Shown: positions 43,060 through 54,141 of the stretch, in pieces
How the letters are laid out: the number at the start of each line of letters is the position of its first letter
Position numbering within the stretch: position 1 is the stretch's first letter
Assembly: GCA_934096985.1 (NCBI GenBank)
Contig: CAKONC010000002.1
Span: 1 to 64,000 of the forward strand
Direction of reading: 5' to 3'
Source: an uncultured Bacilli bacterium
GTDB taxonomy: Bacteria; Bacillota_I; Bacilli_A; RF39; UBA660
Length of the DNA stretch: 64,000 nucleotides
Program-made: the position numbers and the translations under genes
Notes under the pieces: generated by a model
Seen by the model: the letters and a program-made list of their open reading frames with translations, nothing else
What the model was told of the DNA's origin: nothing
The model's database searches: none

Positions 43060-44184
43060 TTATTTATTTATAATTAATTTATTGTAGGCATTCATAAAAT
43101 AGTCATCAGTCATACCAGAAATATAATCAATAACAATTCTTTCATTTGAACTTTCTAAATATTTTTTATCCATATTATTTAAATATGATGAATAAATTGT
43201 ACTTTCTTCATTATGCGTTTTTAAATCATTTAAATAATGATTAAATAACTCACGGAACATACTTTCAATCTTTGTAAGTTCATCTTTGGTATATGCTTTA
43301 ATATAAATATTTTTGTAATTAAAGTCCTTTAATTTTTTTATAGCTTCGAAAACATCATCACTTATTTTTAAGTATGATTTACCAATACTTTGATTAATTA
43401 TATCATTTACAATTGTATTAACAATTTCCCTGTTTGTTTTTCCTAAAACTTTTACAACTTCTTTAGGTACCTCATCATAAGTTATGACATTCATTCTTAT
43501 GCCATCTTCGATGTCTCTTCCTAAATATGCAATAATATCACTAAATCTTACGACACATCCCTCTAAAGTCATTGGTCTTAAATATTTTGCAACATCTAAT
43601 GATTTATAAGAAGAATAGTATTCATTTAAGAAATCTTCTTTAGTTTTGGGTTTTATGTAATATTCATTTGATACAAGTTCTCCATTATGACACATAATTG
43701 CATCTAAAACCTGAAGAGATATATTTTGGCCCCTACCATAATTTTCTACGAACATAAGGTTTCGAACACTATTAATATTATGCATAAAATAGCCTTCCCC
43801 TACTTCTAAACTAATTTGATTTAAAAATTTTTCTCCTACATGTCCAAAAGGTGTATGACCTAAATCATGACCAAGAGCAGCGGCTTCAATTAAATCCTCA
43901 TTTAAATTAAGCGCTCTGCCAATAGTTCTAGCAATTTTTGATACATATTGAACATGAATCATTCTTTTTTGAATATGATCATTTTTTTCTGTTGTAAATA
44001 CTTGTGTTTTATCCATATATCTTAAATAAGATAAGGAATAAATAACTCTATCTATATCACGAAAAAAAGAGGTACGAAAATCATTTTCTACAGGCTCAAA
44101 TCTTTCCGCTTTATCATCAGTGCAAGCATAACTTGCTAAATTTTCATTATGCTTTTGCATATTTTTAATTACTTCATCATTCAT
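43060..44184 (-). CDS. dNTP triphosphohydrolase (HD domain)
   Basis: A 374-aa HD-domain enzyme. FRDIDRVIYSLSYLRYMDKTQ, the first metal His in IHVQYVSKIA (His78), AALGHDLGHTPFGH (His106, Asp107) and FSDIIAYLGRDIED give the dGTPase/SAMHD1 signature. It removes triphosphate from dNTPs and so adjusts the dNTP pool. Length matches the short type-2 dGTPase-like family. It lies downstream of the ymfF gene's 5' side in the same direction, following rpoC's terminator region. Confidence 0.88.
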   Translation of the reverse strand: MNDEVIKNMQKHNENLASYACTDDKAERFEPVENDFRTSFFRDIDRVIYSLSYLRYMDKTQVFTTEKNDHIQKRMIHVQYVSKIARTIGRALNLNEDLIEAAALGHDLGHTPFGHVGEKFLNQISLEVGEGYFMHNINSVRNLMFVENYGRGQNISLQVLDAIMCHNGELVSNEYYIKPKTKEDFLNEYYSSYKSLDVAKYLRPMTLEGCVVRFSDIIAYLGRDIEDGIRMNVITYDEVPKEVVKVLGKTNREIVNTIVNDIINQSIGKSYLKISDDVFEAIKKLKDFNYKNIYIKAYTKDELTKIESMFRELFNHYLNDLKTHNEESTIYSSYLNNMDKKYLESSNERIVIDYISGMTDDYFMNAYNKLIINK

Positions 44185-44222
44185 TTAACTCACCCAATAT
44201 ATATTATAAATGATTTAAAGAT

Positions 44223-44256
44223 AAAAAAAAAGGAAAACTTATTCAGCTTCCTTTCC
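44223..44256 (-). terminator. Intrinsic terminator of rpoBC
   Basis: AGGAAA and TTTTCCT pair on the minus strand around the rpoC stop, followed by ten T. Confidence 0.75.
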
Positions 44257-47200
44257 TGTATTTTCTTCATCAATTACTGGTTTTTCATCCATAAGTGTTT
44301 CCTCTAAAGTTTCACTAGGATCAGATTCCATAAATTGCTTTTCTAAAGCTATATCAATATTTGAATATTCAGTAGCTCCAGTACCAGCAGGAATTAGTTT
44401 ACCAATAATAACGTTTTCTTTTAATCCTTTTAAACCATCAATCTTACCACGAATTGCAGCATCAGTTAAAACTCTTGTAGTTTCTTGGAATGATGCAGCA
44501 GATAAGAATGAATCAGTTTCAAGTGAAGATTTTGTAATACCTAGCATAATTGGTAATCCTTTAGCAGGAACACCACCTGCAAGTAAAACTGGTTTATTTC
44601 CCTCATTAAATGTTTTTAATGAAACTGTTAAACCTTCAACAAACTTAGTATCTCCAGGATCTAAGATTCTCATCTTATTAATCATTCTCTTAACAATAAT
44701 TTCAATATGTTTATCGTTAATATCAACACCTTGAAGTTTGTATACACTTTGAATTTCTTTAAGGATATATTCTTGTGCTGTAAGTGGATCTGTTACTGCA
44801 AGAAGTTCTTTTGGTGCAATAACACCTTCAGTTAACTTATCTCCAGCATTTACCATATCACCAACACTAACTCTAAGCTTCATGTTGTAGTTTGTAGTAT
44901 GTTCTCTACTTCCAGCATCATTTGTAACAGTAATAATATGTTTACCATTACTTTCATCAATTTTGCTTACTTTACCTGTAATTTCAGAAATTGTTGCTTT
45001 ATATTTTGGAGTTCTTGCTTCAAATAATTCTTCAACTCTTGGAAGACCTTGAGTAATATCATCTTCACCGGCAACTCCACCTTTGTGGAAGTTTTTCATT
45101 GTAAGCTGAGTACCAGGCTCACCAATAGATTGAGCAGACATAATACCAACAGCTTCACCAGTTTCAACTAAGTTACCAGTTGCAAGGTTTCGACCATAAC
45201 ATTTTTGACAAACACCATTATCTGTTTTACATGTAAGTGAACTTCTTATTTCAACAGCTGTAATACCAGCTTTTTTAATTTTAGATACAACGCTTTCAGT
45301 AATCATTTCACCAGCTTCACAAATAGTTGCTTTAGTTTCTGGGTCAACAATCTTTTTAGCGGCAAATCTACCTAAAATTCTTTCTTCTAAAGGTTCTATA
45401 ACAGAGTTATCTTTATCATTTAATAAGTCTTTAACAACAACACCATGTATTGAACCACAATCATATTCTTTAACAATTATATCTTGAGCAACATCTACAA
45501 GTCTTCTTGTTAAATATCCTGAATCGGCAGTTTTTAAAGCGGTATCTGCAACACCTTTTCTTGAACCATGTGTTGATAAGAAGAATTCTAGAACTGAAAG
45601 TCCTTCCATAAATGATGATGTAATTGGAATTTCAACTGTATCACCATTTGGTTTTGCCATTAAGCCTTTAAGACCTGCAAGTTGTGTAAAGTTTGTAACC
45701 TCACCACGTGCTCCTGAATTCATCATCATGAATATTGGATTATCAAAATCACCTTTACTCATTTCTTTAAATTCATTTTTAACGTTTTCAGTTGCTTTAG
45801 ACCAAATTGCAATGACAGCTTCATGTCTTTCTTCTTTAGTTATAATACCTTTTTTAAATTGTTTATTTACTTTATCAACTGCAGCTTTTGCTTCAGCAAT
45901 AAATTCAGCTTTCTTATGAGTTGTTTTAATATCTGCATAAGAAACTGTAATACCTGCAATAGTTGAATATTTAAATCCTTGATCTTTTAATTTATCAAGC
46001 ATAATTGATGTTTCAGTAGTACGATATCTTTTAAATACTTGAGCAATTAATGATTTTAAAGTACCCTTTACAAAAGGTGATACTATAGGCATATTACTAA
46101 TTGCAGTCTTAATGTCTGTTCCTGGTTCTAAGAAATATTTCATTGGAGTTATTCCTTCAATATTTTCTTTTGTTGGTTCATTCATATATGGGAATGAATC
46201 TGGGAATATTTCATTAAACTTTAATTTTCCTACTGTAGTAACTAAATATTTACCTTTTTGTTCATCAGTAAATAATTTATGTTTAAATGAATCTACTGGT
46301 AAAGCAATTCTTGTATGTAAAGTAATTTCTTTACGTTCATAAGCCATTAAAGCTTCATTTTCATCTTTAAATACTCTACCTTCGTCTTCTTCTCCAGCTT
46401 TTTCAATAGTTAAATAACAGTTTCCAAGTACCATATCTTGTGAAGGAGTAACAATTGGTTTTCCATCTTTTGGATTTAAAATATTGTTAGCACCTAACAT
46501 AAGTAGTCTTGCTTCAGCCTTTGCTTCCTCAGATAAAGGCACGTGTACAGCCATTTGGTCTCCATCAAAGTCTGCGTTAAATGCAGCACATACAAGTGGA
46601 TGAAGTCTTATAGCTTTACCACCAATTAATATTGGTTCGAATGCTTGAATACCAAGTCTATGTAGAGTTGGTGCACGGTTTAATAATACTGGATGTTCAG
46701 TAATTACATCCTCAACTACGTCCCATACACATTCATCTCTAGATTCAATTAATTTTTTTGCTCCTTTAATATTATGAGCAAGTCCTCTTTCTACTAAACC
46801 ATGAATAACATGTGGTTTAAATAGTTCAAGAGCCATTTCTTTAGGAAGACCGCATTGATACATTTTAAGGCTTGGTCCAACTACGATAACTGAACGTCCT
46901 GAATAATCAACTCTCTTACCAAGAAGGTTTTGTCTAAATCTACCTTGTTTTCCTTTAAGCATTGAAGATAAACTCTTAAGTGGTCTATTAGAAGATGCTG
47001 TAATGCTTCTTCCACGTCTACCATTATCAAGAAGTGAATCTACAGCTTCTTGTAGCATTCTTTTTTCATTTTGAACGATGATTGAAGGTGCTCCAAGTTC
47101 AAGAAGTTTTTTAAGTCTATTATTACGATTTATAATTCTACGATATAAATCATTTAAATCAGAAGTTGCAAATCTACCACCATCAAGTTGAATCATAGGT

Positions 47201-47916
47201 CTTAGCTCTGGTGGAATAACAGGTAGTACATCAAGTACCATCCATTCAGGTTTATTACCACTTTCATAGAATGCATCTAAGCAATCTAATCTTTTTACTA
47301 AACGAATTCTTTTTTGACCAGTAGTATTTTCAAGTTCTTCATGAACTTTATCAATTTCTTTTTTAAGATCAACTCTTTTAAGTAGTTCTTTGATTGCTTC
47401 AGCACCCATGCCTACTTTAAAAGTATCACCATATTTTTCATATAAACTTCTGTATTCTTTATCAGAAATAGTTTGTTTAACCTCTAAAGGTGCTTTTCCT
47501 GGGTCAATAACAACATAGCTTACAAAGTAAAGTACTTCTTCCAAGTCTCTTGGAGACATGTCAAGTACAAGTCCCATTTTTGAAGGAACACCTTTAAAAA
47601 ACCAAATGTGAGAACATGGTGCAGCAAGTTCAATGTGTCCCATTCTTTCTCTTCTTACTTTAGAAAGAGTAACTTCTACACCACATCTATCACATATAAT
47701 ATTTTTATATCTTAATCTTTTGTATTTACCACAACTACATTCAAAGTCTTTAGTAGGTCCAAATATTTTTTCACAAAATAGACCATCTCTTTCAGGTTTT
47801 AATGTACGATAGTTGATAGTTTCAGGTTTTTTAACTTCTCCATAAGACCATGCACGGATTTTTTCTGGGGAAGCAATAGAAACTCTGATTCCTTTAAAAT
47901 TGCTTACATCTATCAT
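44239..47916 (-). CDS. rpoC: RNA polymerase beta' subunit
   Basis: A 1225-aa beta' subunit. The N-terminal zinc ribbon ([20 protein letters not shown]), the active-site NADFDGDQM triad, the bridge helix and trigger loop region ([16 protein letters not shown], then [17 protein letters not shown]) and the second zinc site ([13 protein letters not shown]) are all visible. It starts in the last base of the rpoB stop (TAATG), so the pair is translationally coupled. Confidence 0.98.
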   Translation of the reverse strand: MIDVSNFKGIRVSIASPEKIRAWSYGEVKKPETINYRTLKPERDGLFCEKIFGPTKDFECSCGKYKRLRYKNIICDRCGVEVTLSKVRRERMGHIELAAPCSHIWFFKGVPSKMGLVLDMSPRDLEEVLYFVSYVVIDPGKAPLEVKQTISDKEYRSLYEKYGDTFKVGMGAEAIKELLKRVDLKKEIDKVHEELENTTGQKRIRLVKRLDCLDAFYESGNKPEWMVLDVLPVIPPELRPMIQLDGGRFATSDLNDLYRRIINRNNRLKKLLELGAPSIIVQNEKRMLQEAVDSLLDNGRRGRSITASSNRPLKSLSSMLKGKQGRFRQNLLGKRVDYSGRSVIVVGPSLKMYQCGLPKEMALELFKPHVIHGLVERGLAHNIKGAKKLIESRDECVWDVVEDVITEHPVLLNRAPTLHRLGIQAFEPILIGGKAIRLHPLVCAAFNADFDGDQMAVHVPLSEEAKAEARLLMLGANNILNPKDGKPIVTPSQDMVLGNCYLTIEKAGEEDEGRVFKDENEALMAYERKEITLHTRIALPVDSFKHKLFTDEQKGKYLVTTVGKLKFNEIFPDSFPYMNEPTKENIEGITPMKYFLEPGTDIKTAISNMPIVSPFVKGTLKSLIAQVFKRYRTTETSIMLDKLKDQGFKYSTIAGITVSYADIKTTHKKAEFIAEAKAAVDKVNKQFKKGIITKEERHEAVIAIWSKATENVKNEFKEMSKGDFDNPIFMMMNSGARGEVTNFTQLAGLKGLMAKPNGDTVEIPITSSFMEGLSVLEFFLSTHGSRKGVADTALKTADSGYLTRRLVDVAQDIIVKEYDCGSIHGVVVKDLLNDKDNSVIEPLEERILGRFAAKKIVDPETKATICEAGEMITESVVSKIKKAGITAVEIRSSLTCKTDNGVCQKCYGRNLATGNLVETGEAVGIMSAQSIGEPGTQLTMKNFHKGGVAGEDDITQGLPRVEELFEARTPKYKATISEITGKVSKIDESNGKHIITVTNDAGSREHTTNYNMKLRVSVGDMVNAGDKLTEGVIAPKELLAVTDPLTAQEYILKEIQSVYKLQGVDINDKHIEIIVKRMINKMRILDPGDTKFVEGLTVSLKTFNEGNKPVLLAGGVPAKGLPIMLGITKSSLETDSFLSAASFQETTRVLTDAAIRGKIDGLKGLKENVIIGKLIPAGTGATEYSNIDIALEKQFMESDPSETLEETLMDEKPVIDEENTGKEAE

Positions 47917-50900
47917 TATTCTTCACCTTCTTCCCCATCTAAATCTTCTAAATCATCTGGAAATTCAAGATCATCAAGTGATGGTTCATCATCTTCTTCA
48001 TCCGCTTCTAAAGGTCCTGGATTTTCAGGCTCAGGTAGAGGTTCATCGTTTGATAAATCAATTTCATCAATACGTAAAGTATCTCCTGCTTGATCATCTT
48101 TTTCTTCAATATCTTTAAATTCTAATAATTCATCATCAGTTGTAAGAACTTGTACATCTAAGCATAATGCTTGGAATTCTTTAACAAGTACTCTAAAGCT
48201 TTCTGGAACGCCTGCTTGATTAACAAGTTTACCTTTTACTAAAGCTTCATATACTTTAACACGTCCTACAATATCATCGGCTTTAACAGTTAAGATTTCT
48301 TGAAGTACATGTGCAGCACCATAAGCATAAAGTGCCCAAACTTCCATTTCTCCGAATCTTTGTCCACCGAATTGAGCTTTACCACCAAGTGGTTGTTGTG
48401 TAATAACACTATATGGTCCTGTTGCTCTTGCATGTAATTTATCATCAACCATATGATGTAGTTTAATCATATACATTACACCAACAGCAATTTTATTATC
48501 AAATGGTTCACCAGTACGGCCATCATATAATGTAATTTTACCATCTGGACTCATATTAGCATCTTTCATTTGTTCAGAAACATCTTCCCATGTAGCAGAG
48601 TCAAATACTGGAGTAGCATAATGTCTACCTAATTTTTTACCTGCCATACCAAGATGTAACTCTAAAATTTGTCCAACGTTCATACGAGATGGAACTCCAA
48701 GTGGATTAAGCATAATATCAACTGGACGACCATCTGGCATAAATGGCATATCTTCTTCAGGAACTACTAAAGAGATAACACCTTTATTACCATGTCTTCC
48801 TGACATTTTATCTCCAACTTGAATTTTTCTTTTTTGAACTATATAAACTCTTATAACTTTTTGAACGCCTGCAGCAAGCTCATCAGAGTTTTCTTTTGTA
48901 TAAATTTGTACATCATGGACAATACCATCAGCACCATGATCTACTCTAAGTGATGTATCTCTTACTTCTCTTGTTTTTTCTCCGAATATTGCATGAAGTA
49001 ATTTTTCCTCAGAAGTAAGTTCTTGCATTCCTTTTGGCGTAACTTTACCAACAAGGATATCACCTTCTCTAACTTCAGTACCAATTCTTACAATACCATC
49101 AGCATCAAGATTTTTACGAGCATCTTCACCTACGTTTGGAATATCACGAGTAATTTCTTCAGGTCCAAGTTTTGTGTCACGACATTCAATATCATAGTGT
49201 GAGATATGAAGTGATGTATAAGCATCATCTTTTACTAATTTTTCATTTAAAATAACAGCATCTTCATAGTTATATCCTTCGAATGTCATGAATGCAACAG
49301 TCATGTTTTTGCCAAGAGCAAGTTCACCTTTATCACAAGATGGACCATCAGCTATAACTTGTCCAGCATGTACTTTATCACCAGCTCTTACAATTGGACG
49401 ATGATTTACACATGTTGAAGCATTACTTCTTTCAAATGTAGATAAATAATATGTATCATTACTTTTACCGTTATTTATAACAATTTTTTTACTATCAGCA
49501 TATTCTACGCTTCCAGCAGTTTTTGATAAAACACAACTTCCTGAAGATGATGCAGCAATATATTCAACACCAGTTCCAACAATTGGAGCTTCACTTGTAA
49601 GAAGTGGAACTGCTTGTCTTTGCATGTTAGCACCCATAAGTGTTCTTTTAGCATCATCGAATTCCAAGAATGGAATACAGCTTGTTGTTACAGCAACAAC
49701 TTGACTTGGAGCAACGTCTACATAATCAACTTCTTCACGTTTAACGATTACGTTATCACCATTAACACGTACAAGAACTTCATCATCAATAATTCTATTA
49801 TTTTCATCAAGTTTAACTGTAGCTTGAGAAATATAATAATCAGTTTCCTCATCAGCTGTCATATATATAATTTCTTTATCTACAACACCATTATTTACTT
49901 TGTGGTAAGGAGTTGTAATAAATCCATAATCATTAATTTTTGCATAACCAGCAAGTGATGTAATAAGACCAATGTTTTGTCCTTCTGGAGATTCAATTGG
50001 ACAAATTCTTCCATAGTGAGATGAGTTAACATCTCTTACTTCCATTCCAGCTCTTTCTCTTGAAAGTCCTCCTGGTCCTAAAGAAGAAAGTCTACGTTTA
50101 TCAGTAAGTTCTGCTATAGGGTTAACTTGATCCATGAACTTAGAAAGTTGAGATGAACCAAAGAATTCTTTAAGTACAGCAGTAACTGGTCTAATATTAA
50201 TAAGTGTTTTTGGAGTAACATTTTCAATTTCTTGAGTAGTCATTCTTTCACGAATAACTCTTTCCATACGAGCCATACCAACTCTAAATTGATTTTCAAT
50301 AAGTTCTCCAACTTGTCTTACACGTCTATTACCTAAATGATCGATTTCATCTTCGTTACCAATGTTATAATGTAAACCTATATAATATGATAAAGATGCA
50401 TAAACATCAGGAATTGTAAGTCTTTTTTCAGTAACAGAATTATCTGTACCAATTAAAGTAATAACTTTTTTACCATCAATACGATCAAATACTTTTAATG
50501 TTTGAATCTTCTTAAAGTCATCTAATTCTTCATTAATTGTAGTATCTTTTAAATTATAACCATTATTAAATATTACCTTTAATTTTTCTAGTAAATCTTT
50601 AGTTACAATATCTCCTTTAGAGGCAACAAGCTTTCCATCAACTTTAATATTTTCTGCAAGAGTGCATCCTAAAATTCTTTCACATATAAATAATTTCTTA
50701 TTAAATTTATAACGGCCAACTTTAGCAAGGTCATAACGGAAACGATCAAAGAATCTTGTAATTAATTGGTTCTTTGCACTATCTATAGTTGCAGGTTCAC
50801 CTGGACGTAATTTTTCATATATTTCAAGAAGTGCTTCATCAGTATTATTTGTATTATCCTTTTCTAACGTAGTTTTAATAAACTCATTATCACCAAATAA

Positions 50901-51527
50901 TTCAATTATTTCTTCATCAGTAGCAAGACCTAATGCACGTAGGAAAGTTGTAACTGCAACTTTTCTAGTACGGTCAATACGAACATATACAACGCCTTTA
51001 GCGTCAGTTTCATACTCAAGCCATGTACCTTTGTTTGGAATAATTTCACCACTAACAATTCTACGACCATTTTTATCAGTTTCTCTTTTGAAATAGATAG
51101 ATGGACTACGTACAAGTTGTGATACAATTACTCTTTCTGCTCCATTTATGATAAATGTTCCTGCATCTGTCATAAGTGGCATATCCCCAAGGAATATTTC
51201 TTGTTCTTTTACTTCACCAGTTTCGTGAATGTAAAGTCTTGCTTGCACTTTAAGTGGTGCAGCATAGTTAACCATTCTTTCTTTTGCTTCCTTAATTGAA
51301 TATCTAGGTTTTTCTAGTGAATAATCTGTAAATTCAAGAGAAATATTACCAGTAAAACTTTCAACTGGGAAAAGATCCTCAAAGGTTTCCTTGATTCCAT
51401 TTTCAATGAAATTTTGATAACTTTTCTTTTGAATTTCCAAAAGGTCAGCAAGTTCAAGAGTGTTACTTGATTTTGCGAAATTAATTCTTTCGCGATAGTC
51501 TCCAAATTTTTGTTTTTTATAAGCCAC
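47916..51527 (-). CDS. rpoB: RNA polymerase beta subunit
   Basis: A 1203-aa beta subunit: the rifampicin region [20 protein letters not shown] with HKRR-equivalent [20 protein letters not shown], and [17 protein letters not shown] near the active site. The C-terminus is a long acidic tail rich in Asp, Glu and Pro, as in many Firmicutes. It begins with GTG at 51527 behind GGGGTGAGATC. Order ybxB-rpoB-rpoC is as in Bacillus, but rplJ-rplL are not upstream here. Confidence 0.98.
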   Translation of the reverse strand: MAYKKQKFGDYRERINFAKSSNTLELADLLEIQKKSYQNFIENGIKETFEDLFPVESFTGNISLEFTDYSLEKPRYSIKEAKERMVNYAAPLKVQARLYIHETGEVKEQEIFLGDMPLMTDAGTFIINGAERVIVSQLVRSPSIYFKRETDKNGRRIVSGEIIPNKGTWLEYETDAKGVVYVRIDRTRKVAVTTFLRALGLATDEEIIELFGDNEFIKTTLEKDNTNNTDEALLEIYEKLRPGEPATIDSAKNQLITRFFDRFRYDLAKVGRYKFNKKLFICERILGCTLAENIKVDGKLVASKGDIVTKDLLEKLKVIFNNGYNLKDTTINEELDDFKKIQTLKVFDRIDGKKVITLIGTDNSVTEKRLTIPDVYASLSYYIGLHYNIGNEDEIDHLGNRRVRQVGELIENQFRVGMARMERVIRERMTTQEIENVTPKTLINIRPVTAVLKEFFGSSQLSKFMDQVNPIAELTDKRRLSSLGPGGLSRERAGMEVRDVNSSHYGRICPIESPEGQNIGLITSLAGYAKINDYGFITTPYHKVNNGVVDKEIIYMTADEETDYYISQATVKLDENNRIIDDEVLVRVNGDNVIVKREEVDYVDVAPSQVVAVTTSCIPFLEFDDAKRTLMGANMQRQAVPLLTSEAPIVGTGVEYIAASSSGSCVLSKTAGSVEYADSKKIVINNGKSNDTYYLSTFERSNASTCVNHRPIVRAGDKVHAGQVIADGPSCDKGELALGKNMTVAFMTFEGYNYEDAVILNEKLVKDDAYTSLHISHYDIECRDTKLGPEEITRDIPNVGEDARKNLDADGIVRIGTEVREGDILVGKVTPKGMQELTSEEKLLHAIFGEKTREVRDTSLRVDHGADGIVHDVQIYTKENSDELAAGVQKVIRVYIVQKRKIQVGDKMSGRHGNKGVISLVVPEEDMPFMPDGRPVDIMLNPLGVPSRMNVGQILELHLGMAGKKLGRHYATPVFDSATWEDVSEQMKDANMSPDGKITLYDGRTGEPFDNKIAVGVMYMIKLHHMVDDKLHARATGPYSVITQQPLGGKAQFGGQRFGEMEVWALYAYGAAHVLQEILTVKADDIVGRVKVYEALVKGKLVNQAGVPESFRVLVKEFQALCLDVQVLTTDDELLEFKDIEEKDDQAGDTLRIDEIDLSNDEPLPEPENPGPLEADEEDDEPSLDDLEFPDDLEDLDGEEGEE

Positions 51528-51557
51528 GATCTCACCCCATAATCTTATTTTTTTTGG

Positions 51558-51588
51558 ACTATAATCTATGTAAAAATAAACACGTCAA
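51558..51588 (-). promoter_or_regulatory. Possible rpoB promoter
   Basis: TTGACG (51588-51583) with TATAGT (51563-51558) at a long 19-bp spacing, in the 96-bp gap between ybxB and rpoB. It could give rpoBC a transcript separate from ybxB. Confidence 0.35.
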
Positions 51589-51623
51589 CAATTTATAATT
51601 TTAGCAAAAATATTTTATATATG

Positions 51624-52211
51624 TCAATACATTTTACAATAAAAAACGTAAAAACCTTTATCTTTTTTTATATTTAAAACATCATAATGTTCTTTTAATA
51701 TCTTTTCAATACTTTTAGCGCCATGGTCTTTTCTCATTACGTACCACAAACTTCCGCCTTCGTTTAAATGCGCTTTAGCATTTATTAAAAAATCTAATAT
51801 TACCTTTTTTCCTGCTTTAATCGGTGGATTTGTAATAATAACATCATATTTATCTGTAATATTTTCATAGGCATTACTTTCTATAATATTACAACTAACT
51901 TTATTTTCTTCAGTATTTCTTTTAGCTAAATGTAAGGCTCTTTTATTAACATCACACATTGTAACATTTGCCATTATTACCTTAGAAAGCACTATACCAA
52001 TAAAGCCATATCCACATCCTAAGTCTAATACTTTAGCACTATCATGATAATTATTTAAAAAAGTTTCTAACAAAAATTTACTTCCATAATCAATACTATT
52101 TTTACTAAATACTCCATTATCACTCAAAAAAGTAAAATCATAATTTTTATATGAATATTTTAAAGTTCTAATTTCACTTTTTAAATTATTATTTGTAAAA
52201 TAATGATCCAT
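51624..52211 (-). CDS. ybxB: Class I SAM methyltransferase, RsmC-like
   Basis: A 195-aa methyltransferase. VLDLGCGYGFIGIVLSK is the SAM loop, VTMCDVNKRAL the acidic motif, and VIITNPPIKAGKK the NPPF/Y-type catalytic motif of N2-guanine methyltransferases. The DHYFTNNNLKSEIRTLKY start is typical of YbxB. It likely methylates 16S rRNA G1207 as RsmC does. Its place next to rpoB matches Bacillus subtilis. The AAAGGGAATTTA site precedes the ATG. Confidence 0.88.
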   Translation of the reverse strand: MDHYFTNNNLKSEIRTLKYSYKNYDFTFLSDNGVFSKNSIDYGSKFLLETFLNNYHDSAKVLDLGCGYGFIGIVLSKVIMANVTMCDVNKRALHLAKRNTEENKVSCNIIESNAYENITDKYDVIITNPPIKAGKKVILDFLINAKAHLNEGGSLWYVMRKDHGAKSIEKILKEHYDVLNIKKDKGFYVFYCKMY

Positions 52212-52242
52212 TAAATTCCCTTTTCTTTGTCAAACTAAATTT

Positions 52243-52271
52243 ATTATACAAAAAAACATGCCTTAAATCAA
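52243..52271 (-). promoter_or_regulatory. ybxB promoter
   Basis: TTGATT (52271-52266), 17-bp spacer, TATAAT (52248-52243). It overlaps the terminator of the small upstream gene. Confidence 0.6.
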
Positions 52272-52284
52272 GAGTTTAAAGCAC
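52250..52284 (-). terminator. Intrinsic terminator of the 36-aa gene
   Basis: TGCTTTAAA and TTTAAGGCA pair on the minus strand, followed by seven T. Confidence 0.75.
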
Positions 52285-52292
52285 ATTTATTA

Positions 52293-52403
52293 TTATAGAA
52301 AATTTTTAATTATTTCTATAAATAAACTAAAAAATGTTAAAAAAATTACAATATATAAAAGTTCTTTTTTACTTGAACTAGCTATTTTTATTTTATTATT
52401 CAT
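52293..52403 (-). CDS. Small hydrophobic peptide, 36 aa
   Basis: ATG at 52403 behind GAGGGGGTTTTAGTTA. A short basic start (MNNKIKIASSSKKE) is followed by one membrane segment (LLYIVIFLTFFSLFIEII) and the end KNFL. It has its own consensus promoter (52432-52460) and terminator (52250-52284), so it is a complete small transcription unit. Size and layout resemble type I toxins or small stress peptides, but no antisense partner was established. Confidence 0.6.
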   Translation of the reverse strand: MNNKIKIASSSKKELLYIVIFLTFFSLFIEIIKNFL

Positions 52404-52431
52404 TAACTAAAACCCCCTCTTAGTTAACAAA

Positions 52432-52460
52432 ATTATAGCATATTTATTTAAAAATGTCAA
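52432..52460 (-). promoter_or_regulatory. Consensus promoter of the 36-aa peptide gene
   Basis: TTGACA (52460-52455), 17-bp spacer, TATAAT (52437-52432): a perfect sigma-A promoter. Confidence 0.85.
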
Positions 52461-52494
52461 ATTATGTAAAATATAATGACCCCAAATTTAAAAA

Positions 52495-52523
52495 TAGAAA
52501 AATATTTCTTATTATGATAAAAT
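52495..52523 (+). promoter_or_regulatory. Promoter of the SH3-domain gene
   Basis: TAGAAA (52495-52500), 17-bp spacer ending in TGA, TAAAAT (52518-52523). It is divergent from the 36-aa peptide promoter. Confidence 0.55.
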
Positions 52524-52543
52524 TATTTCAAGGAAGTGATTGT

Positions 52544-53176
52544 ATGAAAAAGTTTTTTTTAACTCTTCTTATATGTGGTGTAATTGTAGGAAGTGCTTTT
52601 TTTGTAAAAAAATTATATGATGAAAAAAAAGAAAAAGAAAGAATAGCGGAAGTAAAAAAAGGATGGTACGTTGAAATTCTAACTGATTATATAAATGTAA
52701 GAGAAAAACCAGATAGATATTCATATAGTAATAGCAAAGTTAATAAAGGAGAGGTTTATGAAGTCGTTACTACAGATTTAAATGACCCTAACCTTTATTG
52801 GTATCAAATAAAATTTAAAAATGGTACTAAAGGATGGATTGCAAATAATACAAGTGGTACATATTTAAAAGATCATAATAATCCTGTAGATATTGCTACT
52901 CCTATAATAAAATTTGATGAAAATGTTTATAAAGTAGTAAGTATAAAAGATATTAATTATAATCATTTAAGAGTTTGGGATGATAAAGATGATTACAAGA
53001 TAACTCATATAGTTTATCATGAAGTAGATGAAACAAGAGGTATTGACCAATACTGGATAAAATATACAATTACTGATGGTTCTGGAAAATACTCAAGTAA
53101 AACTCAAAAAATTGAATTTGAAAACAAACCTAGTGAAGATGAAGTTACAAGCTTTTTATACTATGACCCAGATTAA
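52544..53176 (+). CDS. SH3b-domain protein with signal anchor
   Basis: A 210-aa protein: MKKFFLTLLICGVIVGSAFF is a membrane anchor or signal, followed by a charged linker (KKLYDEKKEKERIAEVKK) and a bacterial SH3 domain (ILTDYINVREKPD to GTKGWIANNTSGTYL), typical of cell-wall binding. A second domain (IIKFDENVYKVVSIKDI to KIEFENKP) is not recognised. ATG at 52544 follows AAGGAAGTG. It likely sits outside the membrane contacting peptidoglycan. Confidence 0.7.
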   Translation: MKKFFLTLLICGVIVGSAFFVKKLYDEKKEKERIAEVKKGWYVEILTDYINVREKPDRYSYSNSKVNKGEVYEVVTTDLNDPNLYWYQIKFKNGTKGWIANNTSGTYLKDHNNPVDIATPIIKFDENVYKVVSIKDINYNHLRVWDDKDDYKITHIVYHEVDETRGIDQYWIKYTITDGSGKYSSKTQKIEFENKPSEDEVTSFLYYDPD

Positions 53177-53188
53177 TAAATTATTCCA

Positions 53189-53252
53189 TAAAAAAAGTCC
53201 TTTTATTAAAGTATTTCAAATAGACTTACTTTAATTTCTAGGGACTTTTTTA
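53189..53252. terminator. Bidirectional terminator between the SH3 gene and cotZ
   Basis: AAAAAGTCC and GGGACTTTTT form the base of a long stem with an inner TTAAAGTA/TACTTTAA pairing; A and T runs flank it. Confidence 0.85.
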
Positions 53253-53253
53253 T

Positions 53254-53691
53254 TTAGCAAACACAATCAACATAACAGTCAGTTAAACATCTTATGCAGC
53301 ATAAGCAACTGCAATCCATTGTGAAAAATGAATTTGTAGAAATATAAGGATTCAAAGATGTTTCATCAGTATTTTGAGCAAGTACTCTAAATGTGCAACA
53401 ATTTCCTTCGATTTTTTCTACTCTAAATACAGTCGAACATGTATTAGAAAGTGTGCCTGCTTCACATGTGATTGGATCTTTACTTATTGGCATACTCCAA
53501 GGAGTTCCGTTACTTCCGCATGTATATAACATAACTGGTCTAGTATTACAAATTAAACAGTTAGCTCCACCACCAAGCATTGGTCTATCACATGTATCCA
53601 AACAATTTTCTGGACAAGCATTTTCTTGAAGTACTAAAATTACTGATAGTATTTCATTTATGCAATTACCATTTTTGTTTGTGTTATTCAT
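53254..53691 (-). CDS. cotZ: Spore coat protein, CotY/CotZ family
   Basis: A 145-aa Cys-rich protein with about 20 Cys. LQENACPENCLDTCDRPMLG and LICNTRPVMLYTCGSNGTPW are the CotY/CotZ/ExsY core, followed by EKIEGNCCTFRVL and SFFTMDCSCLCCIRC. These proteins self-assemble by disulfides in the coat crust or exosporium. This is the strongest sign that the organism can form endospores. A sigma-K-like promoter lies upstream. Confidence 0.88.
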   Translation of the reverse strand: MNNTNKNGNCINEILSVILVLQENACPENCLDTCDRPMLGGGANCLICNTRPVMLYTCGSNGTPWSMPISKDPITCEAGTLSNTCSTVFRVEKIEGNCCTFRVLAQNTDETSLNPYISTNSFFTMDCSCLCCIRCLTDCYVDCVC

Positions 53692-53721
53692 AAATATTCA
53701 CCCTCTCTTTTACTTTCATTA

Positions 53722-53748
53722 TAATTTATGTGAAAAAAAATAAAATGT
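53722..53748 (-). promoter_or_regulatory. Sigma-K-like promoter of cotZ
   Basis: AC (53748-53747), 16 bases, then CATAAATTA (53730-53722), an exact fit to AC-N16-CATAnnnTA of late mother-cell genes. Confidence 0.55.
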
Positions 53749-53766
53749 TCTTACTCAAAATCTATA

Positions 53767-53795
53767 TAGACAGATGATTAGTAATTTGATAAAAT
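53767..53795 (+). promoter_or_regulatory. Promoter of the EIIB-like gene
   Basis: TAGACA (53767-53772), 17-bp spacer ending in TGA, TAAAAT (53790-53795). Confidence 0.6.
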
Positions 53796-53814
53796 TATCA
53801 TGGAGGAATTGATA

Positions 53815-54132
53815 ATGAATATATATTTGCAATACGCAATAATTGCGGTTGTACTTACAATTATTGTTCTTGTAGTTCTAAAATTAAGAAAGAAAAACTT
53901 TAATATTGAAGCAAATAAATTAATAACTTATTTAGGGGGAAAAGATAATATTATTAATGCCGATGCTAATATGAGTAGATTTAAAGTTATTTTAAAAGAT
54001 GTTTCCCTTGTGGATAAGGAAGGCATTCAAAAACTCGGAGCTCAAGGAATCGTAGAAATTGATAATCAACTTAAAATTATATTTGGTAAAGATGCTAAAG
54101 CATTAAAAAAATATATTAGTGAAATAGTCTAA
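53815..54132 (+). CDS. Membrane-anchored PTS EIIB-like domain without the catalytic Cys
   Basis: A 105-aa protein: one N-terminal membrane segment (residues 5-24) and a glucose-type PTS EIIB domain (ITYLGGKDNIINADANMSRF to ISEIV). Normal EIIB has Cys in NxDACITRLR, where it takes the phosphate; here the aligned residue is Asn52 (INADANMSRFKV). The rest of the fold (KLGAQGIVEIDNQLKIIFG) is well kept. It cannot take part in the usual phosphate relay and is more likely a binding or regulatory module. ATG at 53815 follows GGAGGAATTG. Confidence 0.72.
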   Translation: MNIYLQYAIIAVVLTIIVLVVLKLRKKNFNIEANKLITYLGGKDNIINADANMSRFKVILKDVSLVDKEGIQKLGAQGIVEIDNQLKIIFGKDAKALKKYISEIV

Positions 54133-54141
54133 TATATTTTT

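Noticed and set aside
49614..49958. Plus-strand frame opposite rpoB
   Set aside because: Shadow of rpoB; rpoB is essential and intact here.
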